64,000 nucleotides of DNA from Sorghum bicolor (lineage: Eukaryota; Streptophyta; Magnoliopsida; Poales; Poaceae): positions 205,379-269,378 of the forward strand of contig NW_018396411.1 in assembly GCF_000003195.3 (NCBI RefSeq), read 5' to 3'. The notes beneath the pieces are model-generated. The model had not been told where the DNA came from and searched no databases. It saw only the letters and a list, made by a program, of their open reading frames with translations. Position numbers and translations under genes: made by a program. This document shows positions 11,533-24,226 of this stretch, piece after piece (position 1 is the first letter of the stretch; each line of letters starts with the position of its first letter).

Positions 11533-12050
11533 ATGGTACGTTCCATGCAAACCGTACACCTATCTTGCATCAAGATTAGCACTATCTCCAAACAGACCGA
11601 ACTGAGCTTTCACTTGAGCCTCTTCACCTAGGAGTACCATCGGGAACTTCCACAACGGTATCAGAGCCTATGGTGCACTAGGCACAATCCATGCTCCGGT
11701 CTTGCATCGAAACTAATACTATCTCCAACTAGACTGAAGCGAGATTCCATATGATACACTTCATCTAGCAGTTCCATCGGGTGTGTCCAAATTGATTTCA
11801 GAGCATATAGTATGTTCCATGCAAACTTTGCACCTATCTTGCATCAAGATTAGAACTATCTCCAAACAGACAGAACCAAGATTCCACATGAGCCTCTGCA
11901 CCAATGAGTACCATCGCGTGCGTCCAAAACAGTTTCTTAGCCTATGGTGCATTAGGCTCAAACCGTGTACCTATCTTGCACCGAAACTAACACTATCTCA
12001 AAATAGACCGAAGTGAGATTCTATACTAACACTATTTCTAAGCATATGGT
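11533..12050. repeat. 137-bp centromere-type satellite, short segment (monomer types G-H-A-B)
   Basis: Four consecutive monomers in HOR order G, H, A, B, recognised by their variant sites, for example the A-type GAACTATCTCCAAACAGACAG. The A monomer lacks the 21-bp insertion found in most HOR units. The right end is scrambled near 12035 and joins the G3 stub. Monomers here are more diverged than in the main array. Confidence 0.9.
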
Positions 12051-12204
12051 ACTTTTAAATAAGCAACAAGGTAGAGACAAATAGCAAGGATAGGGATATA
12101 GTATGGATGAAAATACCAAGGTTTATAGAGTAAGGATTTTATGACAATTCCAAAACCTTAATACGACCAATTTCTAACTAGTCTTGCGTCCTACAGTCAG
12201 TATT
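12051..12204 (-). mobile_element. G3 internal stub, truncated by the satellite junction
   Basis: About 150 bp of non-satellite sequence following the primer site of G3 on the minus strand. No coding motif is visible. It is probably the start of the leader of a truncated LTR retrotransposon. Confidence 0.6.
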
Positions 12205-12219
12205 GCTCTGATACCACTT
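12205..12219 (-). promoter_or_regulatory. G3 primer binding site (initiator tRNA-Met type)
   Basis: On the minus strand AAGTGGTATCAGAGC directly follows an LTR end ...GGGTATTACA. This sets the minus orientation of G3. Confidence 0.8.
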
Positions 12220-14727
12220 TGTAATACCCGATTTTAAGGACAAAACCAGATATGCACCATATGTGAGTTTTAGAAAACAAATCTCACATATAGCTACAAA
12301 TAAGGGGAAATATCAAAAGACAATGCAAAAATATATAACGTACTTAGTATAAAAGATATAACCTTTGATAGCAAACAGCAGATAGACAACATCAAACTTC
12401 GGGTATTAACTTCTCTCCACAGGATCCAACTGACTGGTTGATCACAAGCCCAAAACTTCTCCTGAGGTGTGGGGGAAATTGCAAGAGTGAGCACATATCG
12501 TACTCAACAAGTATAACCAGGAGTTCATGAGACTCAATAAGCTGACACTGGTTTGACTGCATTTAGCTTTTAATAGTGGATAGCATGTTTAAGCATTGGA
12601 TAGCAAATATCAAGGTAGCTTAATTAATCCCATAACCACATGATCAATTGTATACAGGAATTATGAATAACACATATAAACAACATAATAAACCATCATT
12701 TATCATCATTAATCAAGTTCATCAGTGTCCATCTATTCTGTCAGTTTTTCGGGCCGCCCGTATCCGTGGGCACGGCTAGTATACCAGATTTAACACTCTG
12801 CAGAGGTTGTACATCTTTACCCATGAGTCATGATTTACCCTTTCGCCCGAGGCCCGTCGACCTCTTAGCTCACTTCCAAGGAAAGCCGGCAGGGTTCACT
12901 ATGAAGTCTTTCAAAGGTTCGTCTAACAAGTTAGGGCCGCAAGGTTTCCTTTGCGCGCAGATATAGATACCCCTCTTCCAAATGGCACAATGATGCGCAG
13001 CCTATACACATAAGGACAGGGGCTCGCACTATACCCAAAACGGTTCAGCCCCTCCGCCCTTTCGGGTAACCTCTAACAAGCTAGAAAAGCTTACTCATAC
13101 TTGACTAAAGCCAAAGCCATATAGCCCTCATAGTTGTACGAGTTGTCCCAGCTTTTGCCAAAGGATAAGTCCTTATGGAGGGTCAAGATCAATCCAGCAA
13201 AAGCTAGAGTTCTTTCCACCGTTTATGTTCAAGTTGCTAGAAAGCTTATTTTATTGTTTATTGTATATCCAAACATTCATGTTACAAGATCATGGATTAT
13301 AATCAAGCACTAGCAAGAACTACCCAAATGCATATCCAAATAGGTAACAAGGAATTCAGGATAACAATCATCTATGATTTTGCTAAGGTCATCAAGGTGG
13401 ACACATGCATATGATAAGTATTGTATTAATTGTGTATAGGTAACAAGGATAATCCCCAGTTATACTTGCCTTGATCAAAGCTCTCCTGAGTCTGCTGGTC
13501 TTCAAAGGCTTGGTCTTGATCACCAACGTAAAGCTCACCGACTAAACTCGATCATTACTCAACAACACGCATTCCAATGTAGACAATCACACACGAAGCA
13601 AACAAGCTATAATTAGAACAATACACCAAATAGTGGTAAAACAAAGATAAAAGTTTATGAAAATATTCTACGTAGCGCTACGACCACACAAACGTAAAGT
13701 TCACGAAAATCGAAATTAAAACGTATAAGTTATGAAATTCCTAAGATTTTACATAGAAAAGTAATTAGTTAATTAGGGTCACGAAATTAAAAAGTTTAAA
13801 ACTGAGTAAATAATATTACAACATGTAGATCTCATTAATACAAATCTAACGCAATTTGAATGGGTCAAACCAGAGTTAAAACGAAGATACGACTTAAATA
13901 AGCTGGTGTATTTCCTATGTATTTCTAGATTTGTTTTCTAAAGAAAAACGGCCACAAAACATATCTATGTCATCATGTGGTCATCTTGATGTCATGAAAG
14001 CTAGCTAAATTGTAGAGTACGCACACTCGGGCTGCTTTTACCTTGCTGGTCACGTACTGATATGGATGCAAAGTGCCATATGCTTGCAGCTTGCAAAACA
14101 CCAAGACGGAGCTAGCTAGCGCGGCGCTTGGACTCGACGTCGATACTTGACGAACCAGCATGGTAGACATAAAACGATAGGGACAAGACTATAGCTGAGA
14201 CTTTGTTACCTTTGGGCGATGCTCCGAGAAGCAATGCGGCGGCAAAACGGCAGCGCCCATGGAGACCGAGAGCGATGACAGCTTCTAGGGTTGCGGCAAC
14301 GCTGCAGCACTTGGACGGCAGCGGCTCATGGAAGGCCGAGGGTAGGACTGGATGTATTATCTATCTAACCTCTAAATAAATCGCTTTGCCCAAACCCTAG
14401 CGCTTAGCCTCCATACACAAATACTACCAGCTGTCTTTTGGTCCGTCGGCGAACCAACATATCAATCGAGTCCATGTCTGATTAGGTAACGAATCAACTC
14501 CAAATCTGATTACGTACGTGGACACTCAGCCCGGCTTACAAATCGAGTCTCATACGTGTACGTGCAGGTAAATATGTATACGCTCTGTTCGGCTAACTGA
14601 CCTTTGCTAGGCTATCAGCTCACATGACCAATCGAGTACAAATGCTTTGAGCGTTTAGAAAAAAATAGATATTTTATTACTTTTCAGGATTAATTACTTT
14701 TGTGAATAAAATAATTCTACAAAAGTC
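12220..14727 (-). mobile_element. G3: LTR of a third LTR retrotransposon, about 2.5 kb, outer end uncertain
   Basis: Begins in plus orientation with TGTAATACCCG next to the primer site and runs to the satellite at about 14728. Composition and layout suit a gypsy LTR: AT-rich ends, a GC-richer block around 12750-13080, and no long ORF. I could not place the TG end at the right border; the last 35 bp hold an imperfect inverted repeat (ACTTTTGT ... ACAAAAGT). No coding domain remains, so superfamily is uncertain. The satellite on both sides is rearranged and no target-site duplication is seen. Short ORFs such as 13973-14170 look like chance. Confidence 0.65.
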
Positions 14728-17700
14728 CTGATTGGGTGTTCTATTGGGTGCTTCCAAATAATCTATATGACACACGTCATCTAGGAGTTCTATTGGGTGC
14801 TTCCAAATATATTTCTAAGCATATGGTACGTTCGATGCAATTTGTGCACCTATCTTGCATCAAGATTAGCACTATCTCCAAACAAAGCAAACTGAGCTTC
14901 CACTTGAGCCCCTTTACCTAGGAGTATCATCGGGTGCATCCAAAATGGTTTCTTAGCCTATGATGCATTAGGTGCAAACTGTGTACCTATCTTGCACCAA
15001 AACTAACTCTGTCTCCAAACAGACCAAAGCGAGATTCTATATGACACATGTCATCCAGGAGTTCTATTGGGGTGCGTCCAAATGGATTTCTTAGCATATG
15101 GTATGTTCCATGCAAACCATGCACCTATCTTGCATCAAGATTAGCACTATCTCCAAACAGATCGAACTGACCTTCCACTTGAGCCTCTTCACCTAGGATT
15201 ATCATCGGGTGCATCCATAATGGTTTTTGAGCCAATGGTGCATTATGCGCAAACCATGCACCAATCTTGCACCTAAACTAACACTGTCTCCAAACAGATT
15301 GAAGCGAGATTCCATATGACACACATGATCTAGGAGTTCTATCGGGTGCGTCCAAATTGATTTCTGAGAATATGGTATGTTCCATGCAAACCGTACACCT
15401 ATCTTTCATCAAGATTAGCACTATCTCCAAACAGACCGAACCGAGCTTTCACTTGAGCCTCTTCACCTAGGAGTACCATCGGGAACTTCCACCACAATTT
15501 CTGAGCCTATGGTGCACTGGGCACAAACCATGCAACTATCTTGCACCAAAACTAATACTATCTCCAACTGGACCAAAGCAAGATTCCATATGATACACTT
15601 CATCTAGTAGTTCCATCGGGTGCATCTACAGTTCCATCGGGTGTGTCCAAATTGATTTCTGAACATATAGTATGTTCCATGCAAACCGAGCACCTATCTT
15701 GCATCAAGATTAGAACTATCTCCAAACAGACAGAACCAAGATTCCACATGAGCCTCTTCGCCAAGGAGTACCATCGCGTGCGTCCAAAATAGTTTCTTAG
15801 CCTATGGTGCATTAGGCACAAACCGTATACCTATCTTGCACCGAAACTAACACTATCTCCAAAGAGACCGAAGTGAGATTCTATATGACACACGTCATCT
15901 AGGAGTTCTATTGGGTGCTTCCAAATATATTTCTAAGCATATGGTACGTTCGATGCAATTCGTGCACCTATCTTGCATCAAGATTAGCACCATCTCCAAA
16001 CAAAATAAACTGAGCTTCCACTTGAGCCCCTTTACCCAGGAGTATCGTCGGGTGCATCCAAAATGGTTTCTTAGCCTATGATGCATTAGGCGCAAACTGT
16101 GTACCTATCTTGCACCAAAACTACATCCGTCTCCAAACAGACCAAAGCGAGATTCCATATGACACATGTCATCTAGGAGTTCTAATGGGATGTGTCCAAA
16201 TGGATTTCTTAGCATATGGTATGTTCCATGCAAACCGTGCACCTATCTTGCATCAAGATTAGCACTATCTCCAAACAGATCGAACCGACCTTCCACTTGA
16301 GCCTCTTCACCTAGGAGTATTATCGGGTGCTTCCATAATGGTTTCTGAGCCTATGGTGCATCATGCGCAAACCATGCACCAATCTTGCACCTAAGCCAAC
16401 ACTGTCTCAAAATAGATTGAAGCAACATTCCATATGACACACATGATCTAGGAGTTCTATCGGGTGCGTCCAAATTGATTTCTGAGAATATGGTATGTTC
16501 CATGCAAACCGTACACCTATCTTTCATCAAGACTAGCACTATCTCCAAACAGACCGAACCGAGCTTTTACTTGAGCCGCTTCACCTAGGAGTACCATCGG
16601 GAACTTCCACAATGGTTTCTAAGCCTATGGTGCACTGGGCACAAACCATGCAACTATCTTGCACCGAAACTAATACTATCTCCATCTGGACCGAAGCGAG
16701 GTTCCATATGATACACTTCATCTAGTAGTTCCATCGGGTGCATCTACAGTCCATCGGGTTTGTCCAAATTTATTTCTGAGCATATGGTACGTTCCATGCA
16801 AACCGTGCACCTATCTTGCATCAAGATTAGAACTATCTCCAAACAGACAGAACCAAGATTCCACATGAGCCTCTTCACGAAGGAGTACCATCGCGTGCGT
16901 CCAAAATAGTTTCTTAGACTATGGTGCATTAGGCACAAACCGTGTACCTATCTTGCACCGAAACTAACACTATCTCCAAAGAGACCGAAGTGAGATTCTA
17001 TATGACACACGTCATCTAGGAGTTCTATTGGGTGCTTCCAAATATATTTCTAAGCATATGGTACGTTCGATGCAATTCATGCACCTATCTTGCATCAAGA
17101 TTAGCACTATATCCAAACAAAGCAAACTGAGCTTCCACTTGAGCCCCTGTACCCAGGAGTATCATCGGGTGCATCCAAAATGGTTTCTTAGCCTATGATG
17201 CATTAGGCGCAAACTGTGTACCTATCTTGCACCAAAACTACATCCGTCTCCAAACAGACCAAAGCGAGATTCCATATGACACATGTCATCTAGGAGTTCT
17301 AATGGGATGTGTCCAAATGGATTTCTTAGCATATGGTATGTTCCATGCAAACCGTGCACCTATCTTGCATCAAGATTAGCACTATCTCCAAACAGATCGA
17401 ACCGACCTTCCACTTGAGCCTCTTCACCTAGGAGTATTATCGGGTGCTTCCATAATGGTTACCGAGCTTATGGTGCATCATGCGCAAACCATGCACCAAT
17501 CTTGCACTTAAGCCAACACTGTCTCAAAATAGATTGAAGCAACATTCCATATGACACACATGATCTAGGAGTTCTATCGGGTGCGTCCAAATTGATTTCT
17601 GAGAATATGGTATGTTCCATGCAAACCGTACACCTATCTTTCATCAAGACTAGCACTATCTCCAAACAGACCGAACCGAGCTTTTACTTGAGCCGCTTCA

Positions 17701-20068
17701 CCTAGGAGTACCATCGGGAACTTCCACAATGGTTTCTAAGCCTATGGTGCACTGGGCACAAACCATGCAACTATCTTGCACCGAAACTAATACTATCTCC
17801 ATTTGGACCGAAGCGAGGTTCCATATGATACACTTCATCTAGTAGTTCCATCGGGTGCATCTACAGTCCATCGGGTTTGTCCAAATTTATTTCTGAGCAA
17901 ATGGTATGTTCCATGCAAACCGTGCACCTATCTTGCATCAAGATTAGAACTATCTCCAAACAGACAGAACCAAGATTCCACATGAGCCTCTTCACGAAGG
18001 AGTACCATCGCGTGCGTCCAAAATAGTTTCTTAGCCTATGGTGCATTAGGCACAAACCGTGTACCTATCTTGCACCGAAACTAACACTATCTCCAAAGAG
18101 ACTGAAGTGAGATTCTATATGACACACGTCATTTAGGAGTTCTAGTGGGTGCTTCCAAATATATTTCTAAGCATATGGTACATTCGATGCAATTCGTGCA
18201 CCTATCTTGCATCAAGATTAGCACTATCTCCAAACAAAGCAAACTGAGCTTCCACTTGAGCCCCTTTACCTAGGAGTATCATCGGGTGCATCCAAAATGG
18301 TTTCTTAGCCTATGATGCATTAGGTGCAAACTGTGTACCTATCTTGCACCAAAACTAACTCTGTCTCCAAACAGACCAAAGCGAGATTCTATATGACACA
18401 TGTCATCCAGGAGTTCTATTGGGGTGCGTCCAAATGGATTTCTTAGCATATGGTATGTTCCATGCAAACCGTGCACCTATCTTGCATCAAGATTAGCACT
18501 ATCTCCAAACAGATCGAACCGAGCTTCCACTTGAGCCTCTTCACCTAGGATTATCATCGGGTGCTTCCATAATGGTTTCCGAGCCTATGGTGCATTATGT
18601 GCAAACCATGCACCAATCTTGCACCTAAACTAACACTGTCTCCAAACAGATTGAAGCAAGATTCCATATGAGAAATGATCTAGGAGTTCTATTGGGGTCC
18701 GTCCAAATGGATTTCTTTGCATATGGTATGTTCCATGCAAACTGTGCACCTATCTTGCATCAAGATTAGCACTATCTCCAAACAGATCGAACCAACCTTC
18801 CACTTGAGCCTCTTCACCTAGGAGTACCATCGGGAACTTCCACAACGATTTCTGAGCCTATGATGCACTGGGCACAAACCTTGCAACTATCTTGCACCGA
18901 AACTATACTATCTCCAACTGGACCGAAGCGAGATTCCATATGATACACTTCATCTAGCAGTTCCATTGGGTGCATCTACAGTTCTATCGGGTGTGTCCAA
19001 ATTGATTTCTAAGCATATGGTATGTTCCATGCAAACCGTGCACCTATCTTGCATCAAGATTAAAACTATCTCCAAATAGACAGAACCAAGATTCCACATG
19101 AGCCTCTTCACCAAAGAGTACCATCACGTGCGTCCAAAATAGTTTCTTAGCCTATGGTGCATTAGGCACAAACCGTGTACCTTTCTTGCACCGAAACTAA
19201 CACTATCTCCAAAGAGACCGAAGTGAGATTCTATATGACACACGTCATCTAGGAGTTCTATTGGGTGCTTCCAAATATATTTCGAAGCATATGGTATGTT
19301 TGATGCAATTCGTGCACCTATCTTGCATCAAGATTAGCACTATCTCCAAACAAAACAAACTGAGCTTCCACTTGAGCCCCTTTACCCAGGAGTATCATCA
19401 GGTGCATCCAAAATGGTTTCTTAGCCTATGATGCATTAGGCGCAAACTGTGTACCTATCTTGCACCAAAACTAACTCTGTCTCTAAACATACCAAATTGA
19501 GATTCTATATGACACATTTCATCTAGGAGTTCTATTGGGGTGCGTCTAAATGGATTTCTTAGCATATGGTATGTTCCATGCAAACCGTGCACCTATCTTG
19601 CATCAAGATTAGCACTATCTCCAAACAGATCGAACCGAGCTTCCACTTGAGTCTCTTCACCTAGGATTATCATCACGTGCTTCCATAATGGTTTCTGAGC
19701 CTACGGTGCATTATGTGCACACCATGCACCAATCTTGCACCTAAACTAACACTGTCTCCAAACAGATTGAAGCGAGATTCCATATGATACACATGATCTA
19801 AGAGTTCTATTAGGTGCGTCCAAATTGATTTCTAAGAATATGGTACGTTCCATGCAAACTGTACACCTATCTTTCATCAAGATTAGCACTATCTCCAAAC
19901 AGACCGAACCGAGCTTTCACTTGAGCCTCTTCACCTAGGAGTACCATCGGGAACTTCCACAACGATTTCTGAGCCTATGGTGCACTGGGCACAAACCATG
20001 CAACTATCTTGCACTGAAACTAATACTATCTCCAACTGGACCGAAGCGAGATTCAATATGATACACTT

Positions 20069-20910
20069 CATCTAGTAGTTCCATCGGGTGCATCTACAGT
20101 TCCATCGGGTGTCCCAAATTGATTTCTGAGCATATGGTATGTTCCATGCAAACTGTGCACCTATCTTGCATCAAGATTATACTATCTCCAAACACACAGA
20201 ACCAAGATTCCACAAGAGCCTCTTCACAAAGGAGTACCATCGTGTGCGTCCAAAATTGTTTGATAGCCTATGGTGCATTAGTTACAAACCGTGTACCTAT
20301 CTTGCACCGAAAATAACACTATCTCCAAAGAGGCCGAAGTGAGATTCTATATGACACTCGTCATCTAGGAGTTCTATTGGGTGCTTCCAAATATATTTCT
20401 AAGCATATGGTACGTTCGATGCAATTCGTGCACCTATCTTGCATCAAGATTAGCACTATCTCCAAACAAAGCAAACTGAGCTTCCACTTGAGCCCCGTTA
20501 CCCAAGAGTATCATCGGGTGCATCCAAAATGGTTTCTTTGCGTATGATGCATTAGGCGCAAACTGTGTACCTATCTTGCACCAAAACTAACTCTGTCTCC
20601 AAATAGACCAAAGCGAGATTCTATATGACACATGTCATCTAGGAGTTCTATTGGGGTGCTTCCAAATGGATTTCTTTGCATATGGTATGTTCCATGCAAA
20701 CTATGCACCTAACTTGCATCAAGATTAGCACTATCTCCAAACAGATCGAACCGACCTTCCACTTGAGCCTCTTCACCTAGGAGTACCAACGGGAACTTTC
20801 ACAACGATTTCTGAGCCTATGATCCACTGGGCATAAACCATGCAACTATCTTGCACCGAAACTAATACTATCTCCAACTGAACCGAAGCGAGATTCCATA
20901 TGATACACTT
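20069..20910. repeat. Six-monomer HOR variant with E/G fusion monomer
   Basis: An 842-bp unit with order A-B-C-D-(E/G)-H. The fused monomer starts as type E (CAGATCGAACC) and ends as type G (ACCAACGGGAACTT), so two monomers (about 274 bp) were lost between equivalent sites of E and G. Similar fused units begin at 22028, 24227 and 25050. Confidence 0.85.
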
Positions 20911-22850
20911 CATCTAGTAGTTCCATTGGTTGCATCTACAGTTCCATCGGTTGTGTCCAAATTGATTTCTGAGCATATGGTATGTTCCTTGCAAACCGTG
21001 CACCTATCTTGCATCAAGATTAGAACTATCTCCAAACAGACAGAACCAAGATTCCACATGAGCCTCTTCACCAAAGAGTACCATCGCGTGCGTCCAAAAT
21101 AGTTTCTTAGCCTATGGTGCATTAGGCACAAACCGTGTACCTATCTTGCACCGAAACTAACACTATCTCCAAAGGGACCGAAGTGAGATTCTATATGACA
21201 CACGTCATCTAGGAGTTCTATTGGGTGCTTCCAAATATATTTCGAAGCATATGGTACGTTCGATGCAATTCGTGCACCTATCTTGCATCAAGATTAGCAC
21301 TATCTCCAAACAAAGCAAACTGAGCTTCCACTTGATCCCCTTTACCCAGGAGTATCTTCGGGTGCATCCAAAATGGTTTCTTAGCCTATGATGCATTAGG
21401 CGCAAACTGTGTACCTATCTTGCACCAAAACTAATTCTGTCTCCAAACAAACCAAAGCGAGATTCTATATGACACATGTCATCTAGGAGTTCTATTTTGG
21501 TGCGGCTAAATGGATTTCTTAGCATATGGTATGTTCCATGCAAACCGTGCACCTATCTTGCATCAAGATTAGCACTATCTCCAAACAGATTGAACCGAGC
21601 TTCCACTTGAGTCTCTTCACCTAGGATTATCATCACGTGCTTCCATAATGGTTTCTAAGCCTATGGTGCATTATGTGCACACCATGCACCAATCTTGCAC
21701 CTAAACTAACACTGTCTCCAAACAGATTGAAGCGAGATTCCATATGACACACATGATCTAGGAGTTCTATCGGGTGCGTCCAAATTGATTTCTAAGAATA
21801 TGGTACGTTCCATGCAAACCGTACACCTATCTTTCATCAAGATTAGCACTATCTTCAAACAGACCGAACTGAGCTTTCACTTGAGCCTCTTAACCTAGGA
21901 GTACCATCGGGAACTTCCACAACAATTTCTGAGCCTATGATGCACTGGCACAAACCATGCAACAATCTTGCACCGAAACTAATACTATCTCCAACTGGAC
22001 CGAAGCGAGATTCAATATGATACACTTCATCTAGTAGTTCCATCGGGTGTGTCCAAATTGATTTCTGAGCATATGGTATGTTCCATGCAAACTGTGCACC
22101 TATCTTGCATCAAGATTATAACTATCTCCAAACAGACAGAACCAAGATTCCACATGAGCCTCTTCACCAAGGAGTACCATCGCGTGCGTCCAAAATAGTT
22201 TCTTAGCCTATGGTGCATTAGGCACAAACCGTGTACCTATTTTGCACCAAAAATAACACTATCTCCAAAGAGGCCGAAGTGAGATTCTGTATGACACTCG
22301 TCATATAGGAGTTCTATTGGGTGCTTCCAAATATATTTCTAAGCATATGGTACGTTCGATGCAATTCGTGCACCTATCTTGCATCAAGATTAGCACTATC
22401 TCCAAACAAAGCAAAGTGAGCTTCCACTTGAGCCCCTTTACCCAGGAGTATCATCGGGTGCATCCAAAATGGTTTCTTAGCCTATGATGCATTAGGCGCA
22501 AACTGTGTACCTATCTTACACCAAAACTAACTCTGTCTCCAAACCGACCAAAGCAAGATTCTATATGACACATGTCATCTAGGATTTCTATTGGGGTGCG
22601 TCCAAATGGATTTCTTTGCATATGGTATGTTCCATGCCAACCGTGCACCTATCTTGCATCAAGATTAGCACTATCTCCAAATAGATCGAACCGACCTTCC
22701 ACTTGAGCCTCTTCACCTAGGAGTACCATCAGGAACTTCCACAACGATTTCTGAGCCTATGATGCACTAGGCACAAACCATGCAACTATCTTGCACCAAA
22801 ACAAATACTATCTCCAACTGGACCGAAGCGAGATTCAATATGATACATTT

Positions 22851-24226
22851 CATCTAGTAGTTCCATCGGGTGCATCTACAGTTCCATCGGGTGTGTCCAA
22901 ATTGATTTCTAAGCATATGGTATGTTCCATGCAAACCGTGCACCTATCTTGCATCAAGATTAGAACTATCTCCAAACAGACAGAACCAAGATTCCACATG
23001 AGCCTCTTCACCAAGGAGTACCATCGCGTGCGTCCAAAATAGTTTCTTAGCACAAACCGTGTACCTATCTTGCACCGAAAGTAACACTATCTCCAAAAAG
23101 ACCGAAGTGAGATTCTATAGGACACACGTCATCTAGGAGTTCTATTGGGTGCTTCCAAATATATTTCGAAGCATATGGTACGTTCGATGCAATTCGTGCA
23201 CCTATCTTGCATCAAGATTAGCACTATCTCCAAACAGACAGAACCAAGATTCCACATGGGCCTCTTCACCAAGGAGTACCATCGCGTGCGTCCAAAATAG
23301 TTTCTTAGCCTATGGTGCATTAGGCAGAAACCGTGTACCTATCTTGCACCGAAACTAACACTATCTCCAAAGAGATCGAAGCGAGATTCTATATGACACA
23401 CGTCATCTAGGAGTTCTATTGGGTGCTTCCAAATATATTTCGAAGCGTATGGTACGTTCGATGCAATTCGTGCACCCATCTTGCATCAAGATTAGCACTA
23501 TCTCCAAACAAAGCAAACTGAGCTTCCACTTGAGCCCCTTTACGGAGGTGTATCATCGGGTGCATCCAAAATAGTTTCTTATCCTATGATGCATTAGGCG
23601 CAAACTGTGTACCTATCTTGCACCAAAACTAACTTTGTCTCCAAACAGACCAAAGCGAGATTCTATATGACACATGTCATCTAGGAGTTCTATTGGGGTG
23701 CATCTAAATGGATTTCTTAGCATATGGTATGTTCCATGCAAACCGTGCACCTATCTTGCATCAAGATTACCACTATCTCCAAACAGATCGAACCGAGCTT
23801 CTAGTTGAGCCTCTTCACCTAGCAATATCATCAGGTGCTTCCATAATGGTTTCTGAGCCTATGGTGCATTATGTGCAAACTATGCACCAATATTGCACCT
23901 AAACTAACACTGTCTCCAAACAGATTGAAGCGAGATTCCATATGACACACATGGTCTAGGAGTTCTATCGGGTGCGTCCAAATTGATTTCTGAGAATATG
24001 GTACGTTCCATGCAATCCGTACACCTATCTTTCATCAATATTAGCACTATCTCCAAACAGACCGAACCGAGCTTTCACTTGAGCCTCTTCACCTAGGAGT
24101 ACCATCGGGAACTTCCACAACGATTTCTGAGCCTATGGTGCACTGGGCACAAACCATGCAACTATCTTGCACCGAAACTAATACTATCTCCAACTGGACC
24201 GAAGCGAGATTCAATATGATACACTT
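22851..24226. repeat. Ten-monomer HOR variant with a C/A chimera
   Basis: A 1376-bp unit with order A-B-(C/A)-B-C-D-E-F-G-H. The chimera at about 23150-23290 starts as type C (GATGCAATTCGTGC) and switches to type A (CAGACAGAACCAAG), adding two monomers. A short deletion lies near 23050 in the first B. Confidence 0.8.

Noticed and set aside
11657..11668. GGTATCAGAGCC, identical to a tRNA-Met primer-site core, in the satellite
   Set aside because: It lies inside an H monomer whose usual sequence GGTTTCTGAGCC differs by two bases; no LTR adjoins it. Chance.
15600..15821. Recurring 60-73-codon minus-strand ORFs in the satellite (also at 17861, 20910, 25893, 41560, 59009, 62343 and others)
   Set aside because: They recur because HOR units are near-identical. 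The 137-bp monomer is not a multiple of three, so the frame shifts every monomer, and there is no domain or start context.
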